From Primula veris (taxonomy: Eukaryota > Streptophyta > Magnoliopsida > Ericales > Primulaceae): a stretch of 64,000 nt of DNA. Both the position numbers and the translations under genes were made by a program. The DNA is taken from positions 18,095,211-18,159,210 of the forward strand of contig OY821741.1 of assembly GCA_963682055.1 (NCBI GenBank), given 5' to 3'. Below, one piece after another: positions 1 through 9,300 of this stretch. Numbering within the stretch: the first letter of the stretch is position 1; each line of letters starts with the position of its first letter. The notes below the pieces were generated by a model that was given only the letters and a program-made list of their open reading frames with translations, searched no databases and was not told where the DNA came from.

Positions 1-1182
1 CATCATCGCCATTTTAAGAAGGGTTTCGATACTAACCTTCTTTTTCCGATGAGCAGCGTATCGGGTGGAGTATGCTCTTAGCAATTCTGCCCAGTTTCTA
101 ATGGAGCCCCGTGGTAAGTTATGATACCATGACGAAGCCTCTTGACCCAAGCTGTTTTTGAAAAATTTGCACATCAGCGCATGGTCATCACTCCACAGTT
201 CCATCTTCGTCTTGTAGTGCCTCAGATGGTCGATAGGGCAACTCTTCCCATCATAGAGCCTGAATTCGGGGATGACGAATCCCATAGAATTGCGGTACCG
301 CGTGATCTGTTCAGCACACGGGGTTTCTTGGCATACGTTCCAAGCCTGTTGGAACGCGTCATCCGTGACTTGGTAGGGGGGAGGGTATCCTCCCTGATGT
401 GGTGATGGGCCATATCCTTCCACGATCCTGTATTCGGGATATCTACCGTCCTTCGTGTTTGTGTGGACACATTCCATATGAGTGTTCGGATGGACGATAG
501 TTATTGGGACATTGCCCCCTTGGTGGGGGACTCTTGTATCGGATCGCCGACCCGCTGCCTCCAGGGCGGCCCTGTAGGCAGAATCTTCCACTTCATGGCG
601 TGGGTCTTTGTCGGGTTGGATAACTGGCAATACGATGCCGGCCGCTGTCATGGCCGTCATGCATGCCGCCAGCTGAGCTTGTAGCTGGGCGTAGTTCCTT
701 TCATCGGCTAATGGAACAACATGTTGTACCTCCACCGTGGGTGGTGTAATCATCCTCGGAGAATTAGTCGGTAGTCGGGGCGACTGTCCGAGTACATGAT
801 CCTCGGGCATGCCAAACTGATGAGCTTCGTCCGTTTGTAAACGAGCACCGGAGTTGACCGAGGCTGTAGGCAAAGGGACTCTTGAGCTCGGCCCTGCTTG
901 GGACCCGGTTAAGCGTCTTCGTGCACGCCTTAATACGGGCACGTCTTGTTCGTCCTCCGAGGACGAAGGGTGTTCGTCGACAATCCCTTCGATGAAATGT
1001 CGGGGTGGTTCGACCGGTTGTTCTTGGTTGACGTAGGAGGTTGTTGGTTGGTTTCCGGATTGGATAGCTTCATATCTGTCGCGGATGGCGAGTAGATCGT
1101 CGAGGTCTTGTTGGCTAATTTGCGTGTTTTGGTTATTGGTTTCTATTATCTCGGGATGGGTTTCCTCTACATTGGTAACCAT
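1..1182 (-). CDS. Ty3-type retrotransposon gag, N-terminal 394 codons, cut by window edge
   Basis: Read on the minus strand from an ATG at 1182, the frame stays open to base 1 without a stop. I checked every codon. The protein begins MVTNVEETHPEI and has a long polar, acidic N-terminal half. The gag core follows nearest the edge, with landmarks FRLYDGKSCPIDHLRHYK, ASSWYHNLPRGSIRNWAELL and YAAHRKKK, the usual pattern of plant Ty3/Gypsy capsid proteins (Retrotrans_gag family). Gag forms the cytoplasmic virus-like particle that packages element RNA. An in-frame stop (1234-1236) lies upstream with no other ATG between, so the start is well fixed. A primer-binding site and LTR lie directly upstream, as expected for a 5' end. 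Pol and the second LTR would lie outside the window. The open frame suggests a fairly young copy. Confidence 0.88.
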   Translation of the reverse strand, partial: MVTNVEETHPEIIETNNQNTQISQQDLDDLLAIRDRYEAIQSGNQPTTSYVNQEQPVEPPRHFIEGIVDEHPSSSEDEQDVPVLRRARRRLTGSQAGPSSRVPLPTASVNSGARLQTDEAHQFGMPEDHVLGQSPRLPTNSPRMITPPTVEVQHVVPLADERNYAQLQAQLAACMTAMTAAGIVLPVIQPDKDPRHEVEDSAYRAALEAAGRRSDTRVPHQGGNVPITIVHPNTHMECVHTNTKDGRYPEYRIVEGYGPSPHQGGYPPPYQVTDDAFQQAWNVCQETPCAEQITRYRNSMGFVIPEFRLYDGKSCPIDHLRHYKTKMELWSDDHALMCKFFKNSLGQEASSWYHNLPRGSIRNWAELLRAYSTRYAAHRKKKVSIETLLKMAMM

Positions 1183-1240
1183 TGTCGCTCGTCTGGCAGA
1201 GTATTGGTATTCGAATTCTAAACTAGTTGGGAACTAGATG

Positions 1241-1259
1241 ATTCCCGGAGACGGCGCCA
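1241..1259 (-). promoter_or_regulatory. Primer-binding site of the Ty3 element
   Basis: On the minus strand the bases read TGGCGCCGTCTCCGGGAAT, two bases after the LTR end. This resembles the tRNA-Asp 3' end complement used by many plant Ty3 elements (TGGCGCCGTTGCCGGGGAT), with mismatches in the middle. It is the expected site of minus-strand cDNA priming. Confidence 0.75.
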
Positions 1260-1261
1260 TT

Positions 1262-1829
1262 TGATAAAGCCATAACTTTGGTCGGTTGCGTTAGGCTTTT
1301 CAACAATGATATAATGGTAAATCAACCGTGAATAAAGGACACTTCCTGATCTTTATTATTGCTCGGATTATTGTCCTTGTTCGGACTATTACATTTGCTC
1401 GGATTAGTATTTCGGTTTTACAATTGTGCTCGATATGACTATTTAATCTCTCGTCTTGATCTTTCTCCCCTTTTATTCGGTGCTCGGCTGTCTTTTCTCG
1501 GTTTATTTCTCGAAGTTATATGCTTTGGTTAGTTTCTCTCTTTTCTTAACTTCTCTCTATATTTTTTGAATAGATTTTCTGGTCCTTTTCTAGGAGGGGT
1601 AGTTGGCTATTTATAGGCAACTGCGCCTTCTAGGATATTGACAAATGTCTTACTCTCAGGGATTTTTCAGACATGGGTCCCCCTTTGATTGGGCTTGGAC
1701 TTTTAATAGTAAAACCTCAATTCCTATAAAAAGTATGAGACGACCCATTTAAGCATTGGATACCCATTTATAAGGTGGGTTGATTATTACCCAAATAGAA
1801 TATTCGGGTCTGATTTTTATGTTCTATCA
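1262..1829 (-). mobile_element. 5' LTR of the Ty3 element (568 bp)
   Basis: The segment is bounded by the short inverted ends TGATA...TATCA and lies two bases from the primer-binding site. On the minus strand it contains a TATA box (CTATAAATAGCC at about 1605-1616), placing the element promoter inside the LTR. The adjacent bases 1830-1834 (ACTAC) are the candidate 5-bp target duplication, but the partner copy is outside the window. LTR boundaries are inferred from the TG..CA ends and primer-binding-site spacing because the second LTR cannot be compared. Confidence 0.8.
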
Positions 1830-1834
1830 ACTAC

Positions 1835-2371
1835 CTTAGTTTATTATACATACTTTAATTACTAAAAGTTGGATTAATAAAAGAAGCAACCAATTAACCA
1901 AGATCCAAGATATCAATGTGAGAGTAGCGTCATAGTATTACCTAACTCATGATCAGGAAATAAAGAATTCTCCTCTCTCCAATTTGAGAGAAATTAATAT
2001 CAAAAAAAAAATTACGAGATTTTCCCTCATTTCTCCTTTTTTAAACATTATTTCCATTCATATATTTTTAAATAATTTTACATAAAAATGCATGTATTTG
2101 GTGTTTGTTAAATTTCTGCTCATTAATTCGGGGATAAAACTGATAACCCTTATCGACCACTTACAGTAATAAAAATTGATGACACGAAATCCTCTACCTG
2201 AAAAGAATACTAACAACATCACTGTACATACGACTGGCCACCGATGAAGGTCTTGAAACTTAGTCGGCAAACATCTATATAAAAGTTAACTGTACAGGAG
2301 TTATCAAACTTTCCAAAGTTGCTCATACTTTCTACAACAAGAAATTTACAGTTTAAATACTTTATTAGGGC
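1835..2371. other. Gene-free A+T-rich stretch
   Basis: I see no supported gene here. A 70-codon minus-strand frame at 2058-2270 has no recognisable motif or gene context, and I treat it as chance. Confidence 0.6.
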
Positions 2372-3190
2372 ATAAACAAATTCTTTCATTCAATTTTGAA
2401 TTCCTTTCTCGTTTCATTTAATCTTGAATTCATTTCTTGCCACATTGAAACTTATGTAAATTGTGTCGCAATCGTGAATAAACATGTAATCACATAATAC
2501 AAAATCATTACCTTGTTTTTTGAGTATCCTTAAGTATTTTTTTAAAAAAAAACTGTAGAAACAAGGTAATGAGACATAAAAGTGTTCAGGCTTTCTCCAT
2601 AGTCCCTTTATTAGCAGGGCTTGAACAAATTCCTTCATTCAATCTTGAATTTCTTTCTCGCCACATCGAAATCTTATTTAAAGTGTGTCGCTATAATGAA
2701 TAAACAAGTAACCAGTAACCACAGAATACAAAATCGTTACTTCGTTTTTTGAGTATGTTCAAGTTAAAAAAGAGACTATAAAAACAAGGTAATGAGACAA
2801 AAAAAAAGTGTATAGATTCTCTTTAACAGGGTTTGATCAAATTCCTTCATTCAATCTTAAATTCCTTTCTCGCCACATTGAATTTTATGTTTAGTGTGTG
2901 TGTGTCATTATATTGAATAAACAAGTAACCGCATAATACAAAACCGTTTCATTGTTTTTTGAGTTTGTTTAAGTTTAATAAAGAGGTCTTTCCAAAACAA
3001 AACAAAAAGTTTAATAAAGAGGTCTTTCCAAAACAAAACAAAAAGTTTAATAAAGAGGGTGTAAAAACAAGGTAATGAGTATAAACAAGATATTATATAT
3101 TACCTTGTTTTTTTAGTATGTTTTAAGTTAAAAAAAAGAACTACAGAAACAAGTAGTTAATGAGACATAAAAAGTGCATAGATTCTCTTT
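2372..3190. repeat. Diverged tandem repeat array, unit about 210-250 bp, over three copies
   Basis: The phrase CAAATTCYTTCATTCAAT recurs at 2377, 2626 and 2838. Each time it is followed by a TTTCTCGCCACAT-like phrase, then TGAATAAACAAGTAACC, a TTTTTTGAGTAT phrase and AAGGTAATGAGACA. The last partial copy ends with GTGCATAGATTCTCTTTT near 3190. Copies differ by many substitutions and small indels, so the array is old. No coding potential is evident. Confidence 0.8.
2972..3058. repeat. 36-bp tandem repeat, 2.4 copies
   Basis: The unit beginning AGTTTAATAAAGAGGTCTTT starts at 2972, 3008 and 3044. The spacing is exactly 36 bp and the copies are almost identical, so this is a recent local expansion inside the older array. 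Confidence 0.9.
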
Positions 3191-4574
3191 TCCACCTCAC
3201 ACACTTCACCTCATCACTACTCTCTTGCACGTTCGGACTTCACAACTGTCAACAATGCTAAAATATCCTCAACTCACTCTCATTTACATGCATGTTATTA
3301 TTATGATCCAACTGATAACATAGTTTTTAGTCCAAAATCATATTTTAAAAATTTATTAAAAATCTAAATTTTAAAAATATGGATTTTTTTTTGTTTTTTA
3401 GCAAAAAAACCAGATTTTTAAAAGTTAAATAATCTAAATGTCGAAACAGCTACAAATTTTTAAAATTCAAAATACAAAAATCAACTAAAAAAATTAATTG
3501 CTAAAGAGACCCTATATTTCCATTACCAACCAATCCAACCTCCTAAAAGATCCCACGTGTCATTTTATCATTGGACTGTTAGTTACCAGCATGTAAGCTT
3601 AGATTTCCCACTTTTCCGCGACCCTAGCTTAAGCTCTCACGTGGCACAAAGGAAACAAAAGTTGTTGTACTCCTTATATAATATCTGTCTTTTATGATCT
3701 ATAATCTACAATAAAAGAACATGGGTTTCACTAGATGTTTTTAAACTAAATAGTCCTACTATATTTTCTTGTATTCATTGAAGTTAAATTTCCTATGAAT
3801 GTTTTTTTCTCTAATTAATGTAATAACTTAATAAATATAGTCTAGTATATGCAGAAATAGAATAGTTGTCCAAGACAGACCGACGTACACAAAGTTGTGA
3901 CATTTTGAAATAATCAATGGGAGTTATTAGCAAAATCTTGATAGTTTATGAGGCTAGTCGCAAGTTTATAATCTGTACGACGAACATAAGGACGGTATAA
4001 TCATTTCAAAATTTGGATGAAAACCATATTTACTTGTACTTGCCATTAGAGTTTATTTAATTTCCTAATTAATTGTTATTGAGTTTTCTAGTTAAGATAT
4101 ATCTATGCATGTTTAGATCATATCATATTTTTTTTATTTCCATCTTTATGGAGTTACTATTAAAACACCCATAGTTTTTGGGCATTATTTGCAGTTTTCC
4201 CTTAACTATAGGAAGCCGCTGTAACAAACTTTAACGGCCATTGGCCGACTATACATTTAATATTGAGAATTACAATAATGGTCCTATCTAGTTAATAAAA
4301 ATCCCAATCCTCTCTCTATCTTCATTAAATTTGAAATATTTGGCAAGCCTACATTATTCTTAATCTATTAGTCCTTTTTGTACCCAACATTTAATATGAT
4401 GATCCATTATTCAGACTTTGAGGAACCATTAAGATTATACAATTGCATGGTAGGTTGTTAAATCTTAAATTTAGATTATATATAGTAAAACAATCAAACT
4501 AAGATTAAAATCAAATGCAGATTGATGATCCTTCTAGGATAGTTGTTGAAATTCATGTTAATTTTTTAATGTCT
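3191..4574. other. Gene-free stretch with promoter-like motifs but no gene
   Basis: Two ACGTG motifs with ABRE/G-box character lie at about 3552-3560 (CCACGTGTC) and 3632-3641 (TCACGTGGCAC). A TATA-like run (CTTATATAATATC) follows at about 3672-3684 and an ATG at 3720. No open frame of useful length follows. The rest is A+T-rich with no recognised feature. Confidence 0.4.
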
Positions 4575-4885
4575 GTGTGCTGAATGACTAAAACATGTAA
4601 TTTTTCTTTAAATATATGACTAAAAAAACAAAATTTATCTTTTGCAGTACACTCCTAATTCCACCCTTTAAAAAATAGAAAAAGGTCAAAAACTTCTAAG
4701 AACAGACATACGATTGAAGAATGAGTTTTCTGTTATTACGTCGGGTGCTGAATAACTAAAATATGTAATTTTTATTTAAATACATAGCAAAATAAAATAA
4801 AATTATGTATTTCATCTCACTCCTAATACTTTCCCTATAAAAATTATAAAAGGTCAAAAACTTCTCATGAAGAGACATACATTTG
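4575..4885. repeat. Direct repeat pair, about 140 bp each
   Basis: Two diverged copies start near 4575 (TGCTGAATGACTAAAACATG) and 4745 (TGCTGAATAACTAAAATATG). Each ends in a shared AAAAGGTCAAAAACTTCT phrase followed by an AGACATAC phrase. The offset is about 170 bp. No coding content is seen. Confidence 0.7.
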
Positions 4886-5689
4886 ATAAACCAGAATCGC
4901 TAAATGGGATCCATTCAAATCGAATGAGTTGTTACGGTTAAGTTGGTTGATCAAGGGTTCACAAATTTTAATGGGTTTTAGTTATGTTTTTGGTATTTCA
5001 CATTCTATAATCCACACCAGTTCAAAAATCAATCCAAAAAACCAAATAAACTCGTTTCGACTAAATGATAACTAACTCATTCAGCAAAACCGAACCCTGT
5101 AATCAATGTTTAAAAAAAAGTTAAGGCGGATTTTATGCACAAACAGGTTGTCTGAAGCCTAATCTCTCATAATCTTTCCTAATCACCGACTTACCCATAA
5201 GTCCCTCCTAATATGTTAGGTTTCTAGGCATTTCTAGGCACTGTCCAATTTCCGCTTCCCCACATGCTTGCATTTTATAACACCTCTTATAATCGAGAGG
5301 GTTTTTGAAAAGGAAGGACCAAAACATTGAAAACAAGGTACCTTAGACGCAAGAAAGAAACTTAAGGCACAATTAAAGGAGGAAAAACTGTTTAATATTA
5401 TGTATTATTGACTTTAACCAATTTGATATCAACTTTTAAATTTTACCAATTTGATATCAAACCTATCGATTTTCGTCCAATTAAGGGTCCGACAACATAA
5501 ATCGACGAAATTACACGCAATATATCTAACATTTGGAGATTTATTTTTGACTAAAAATCTTCACTTTGTTAAACTAAATGGTACTAAATTAATTGGTTGG
5601 AACCGAAATAATTAAAAATTAAATGTTGAATATTAAATTTGTAAAACCAATGATACAGAGTACTAAACAACTTTTATCTAAAGGGTGGT
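4886..5689. other. Gene-free stretch
   Basis: A+T-rich DNA with no supported gene, RNA or clear repeat. TACCAATTTGATATCAA-like phrases repeat twice near 5418-5460, too short to classify. Confidence 0.5.
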
Positions 5690-6060
5690 GAACACAAGTA
5701 AAACCAAAATAAACACATCTCAAATAACACAACTCTCCCACACAAAAAACCTCATCACATCAAAAACTATACCACAAAATCAACAACAAAGTTATAATCC
5801 ATAATAAATACATGGGTGTTGACTACTACAAAATCCTGAAAGTTCACCGAAACTCAACCTTCTCAGACTTAAAAAAACGCATAAAAGAAGCTAGCGATGA
5901 GGTGACATCGTGACAAGAATTCTTTCACAAGAGCCAAATCCAAGTTCAAGTAGACAGATCTACTATGTCTACGGTGAGGATGGTGTTAGAACTGCTGATA
6001 TGGACTGTTAATATTATTATAATGATGAGATTATTAAGAAAAAGGAGGGAAAAGTAGTTG
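5690..6060 (+). pseudogene. Decayed tandem copy of the DnaJ promoter and first exon
   Basis: The sequence from the leader (CAAAATCAACAACAAAGTTA, about 5775) through ATGGGTGTTGACTACTACAA (5812) matches the leader and first codons of the functional DnaJ gene at 6318. The copy is dead. A TGA stop falls just after the position of the HPD loop, a helix-1 region is garbled, and about 60 bp corresponding to J-domain helices III-IV is missing before TCTACGGTGAGGATGGTGTT. The TATA box of the functional copy is not preserved at the matching place. Similarity ends near 6055, inside the acidic/Asn-rich linker. This is a local tandem duplication of the gene's 5' end, not a processed copy, because the promoter region is included. 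Confidence 0.85.
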
Positions 6061-6204
6061 TTGTCTTGACCGGATGTTAAACACAAATTTTAAACACCCA
6101 ATTAGAAAAATACATAGATAGGATACTAAATTACTAAAATTTATTAAATTTAGTACCCATTTAGCAGTTTTTCCACTGTTAAAGTAAACACCAAGCAAAA
6201 CCGA

Positions 6205-6212
6205 TATAAATA
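6205..6212 (+). promoter_or_regulatory. TATA box of the DnaJ gene
   Basis: TATAAATA lies about 106 bases upstream of the ATG at 6318. A CA-rich leader of plausible plant 5'UTR type follows. Placement is from sequence only. Confidence 0.6.
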
Positions 6213-6317
6213 CACCTCTTCCACACAAAAAAAAAACCTTATCACATCACAAAACCATAACAATAACAAGAAAACACAACAAAATCAACAACAAAGTTAC
6301 AAACCAAGAATAAAAAC

Positions 6318-9300
6318 ATGGGTGTAGACTACTACAAGACCCTGAAAGTGAACCGAAACTCGACCTCCTCGGACCTAAAAAATGCGTACAAGAAGCTAGC
6401 GATGAGGTGGCACCCGGACAAGAACTCTTCCCCAGGTGCCGAAGCCAAGTTCAAGCAGATCTCCGAAGCGTATGATGTTTTGTCTGACCCAGTCAAGAGA
6501 CAGATCTATGATGTTTACGGTGAAGACGGTGTTAGAACTGCTAATTATTGTGATGATGAGGTTAATAATAATAGTAATGGGATTAATAATAAGAAGGATG
6601 AGGTTAAGAAAGCGGAGGTTGTGGAGGAGAAGCTGATTTGTACGCTGGAGGAGCTTTGTAAGGGGTCGAGACGGAAGATGAGGATTTCAAGAACTGTTCT
6701 TGATGGGTTCGGGTCAGTTTTTATTTATATTTATTTATTATTACTTTTTACAAGTGGGTTTTTAGTTTTAGCTTCTTTTTGTGTGTGTGTGTGTTGTGAT
6801 TGAGTGGTGTGGATTTTCATGATGATGATTTCTAGGACTGTTCTTGATGGATTTGGGTCAGTTTTTATTTGGTGTTTTTTGTGCATAATTGGAGGGATGA
6901 CAGTTTTTTGGTGTTTTTAATATTGTGATCAAGTGGTGTGGAGTTTCATGATTTTGTCTTTGTTTTTTGAGTTAAAAAAATTATTAGTGTTAAGCATAAG
7001 ATTTTTTGGTGATTTTTTTTGTGCCAAATTGGGGGTTTTGTTTTGTCCCATAATATATACTCCCTCCGTCCCAAAATAGTGGGTTCTATGTATCTACGTG
7101 TAACTTTGACCGACAAATATCTCGTTCTTAATTGTTGAAATATAAATTTTTAAAATTTGTTTATATAGTTTAAAATTTGAACTATGTGATTAACTTTTGA
7201 AAAATTCGATTTTGACAGCCTAGATATGAGTTATTTGTCGGTCAAAATTACACGTAGTTTCGTATAGCCCCAACAATTTGGGACTGAGGGAGTATTTAAG
7301 TTCCAAATTGGAATTTTTCTTTGTGCCAAATCGGGGTTCGATGATGTTCCGTCACAGTGCTGGCTCATAGACACAAGGGCATCCATATAATTGACTCATG
7401 TTACCTGCTATTTGGCGTAAAATAATAACATTAGCTTAAGGCTTGTTTGGCTGCAGATGTTAAGCAGATTAGCTCTTTTTCTTGAGATAAAATAAAAGCA
7501 GGATTCATCCACATTGAACTTAAAGGCTTTTCAAGCCCAAAAAAAAAACTAGAAAAGCAGCTGTTCAACTATGTACATATTAACTACTCCGTTAAGTTTA
7601 AAACATTCAGCTGAAAAAACTACAAGAAAACAAGGCATCCCGGAATTTTTAAGTTTATAAGTAAAAGTGGTAGTGAATTACTTTTCTTTTTGGTGTTTTT
7701 TGTGCATAATTGGAGGAATGACGGTTTTTTTTAGTGTTTTTAATATTGTGATTGAGTGGTGTGGAGTTTCATGATTTTGTCTTTTGTTTTTTGTGTTAAA
7801 AAAATTATTAGTGTTAAGCGTAAGATTTTTTAGTGATTTTTTGGTGCTAAATTGGGGGTTTTGTTTTGTCCCATAATATATATTTAATTCCAAATTGGGA
7901 TTTTTCTTTGTGCCAAATCGGGGTTCGATAATCTTCCGTCACATAAAAATATACTCCTATGTAAGTTTAGCGTAGTCAAGGTTATATATTTTTATTTGGT
8001 TTTTTATTATGGTGTAAAGTGGGTATATCAGGGTTTCAACCAATTGGATTAACTACTTGTTTCAAATTGAGAAGTGGGTTTCTTAGTATTTTTATTTAGT
8101 GTGTTGTGATTAGGTGGTTTGGATTTTCATGATTTTTTGTATTTTTGGTGTGTGTTGTGATGAGTTGATTGGATTTTCATGATTTTTTGTCCTTTTTTGG
8201 CTAATTAAAAAAAAAAATAGTTTTAAGCTTAGGAATTTTTTGTGTGGCTGATTCTACCATATCGAGACAAATTTCGATTTGTTTATAAAAAATTGGTTTC
8301 ATTTCCATGTCAAAATTTTACTTTTTCTGAAGACAACGGGTTAGATTGTTTGGTGGTGATAGGAGTCGGGGTACTTGAATGGATGAATCGAGTAGTTTTT
8401 TTTTGTGTGTGTGTGTGTCTGTGTTGTTGTGAATGGATTTTGTAGCTTTTGATGATTATTTGCTTTTTTGGGTACTTGCTTTCTTTGTTACTGCAGTCAC
8501 TTTTTGAAATTGACAAGCGAAATTGATCAAATTCCTACTTTTGGAAAGAGTTGTATTACCAAGACATTTATTTATAAATCGATATACATCATACGAAGTT
8601 ATGGATTTTCTTATATCTATTTACTTATTTAGCAGTCACTTTTTTCAGTTTTTTGAGGGGAAATATCCATCAGATGCATTGTTACTGCAGAACCGACAAT
8701 CTATTTTGAGATGCCGAAATTCACATAAAAATTGAACTGAAAAATATTTTGTGGGTGTCAAATCACCTTTTTTAACAAATTAAATGTAAAAATAGAATAT
8801 TTTTCCCCCGCTTGTCATGGCAGATGATGGCTGCCATGTAGCTCTTTCCTTGGATCTGCCATTGACTGTTCAATATGTACTTCAAAATTGTCTATCGTTT
8901 TCCTATATAACTTTGAGGCTTCAACTGGTATATAAATTTAAGATGCTAGCTAAGGGAGTTTACTTAAGAATACATGATGATGTGACAGTGGTATTTTGTA
9001 ATTTAGGCCTTTTGGGTGATAGTTCTTCAATTTCGGTATACTGATAAATGTCAGTTGTGTAATTCTGTGAGGCAGTTCTGCAATGTCAATGTATGGTAAA
9101 TGTACATATTTCTTCTATATGAGTGCAATAGCGTTTGCTAAATATATGATGATGTATATCGATTTATAAATAAATGTCTTGGTAATACAACTCTTTCCAA
9201 AAGTAGGAATTTGATCAATTTCGCTTGTCAATTTCTCATGCTTTGTCATATGATTGCTGTTTTAGTTTATAAGGTATGTAGCTTTAACTATTTTTGCCTT

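Noticed and set aside
142..684. Plus-strand and out-of-frame minus-strand ORFs of 73-87 codons
   Set aside because: They lie opposite or across the intact minus-strand gag frame and are shadows of it.
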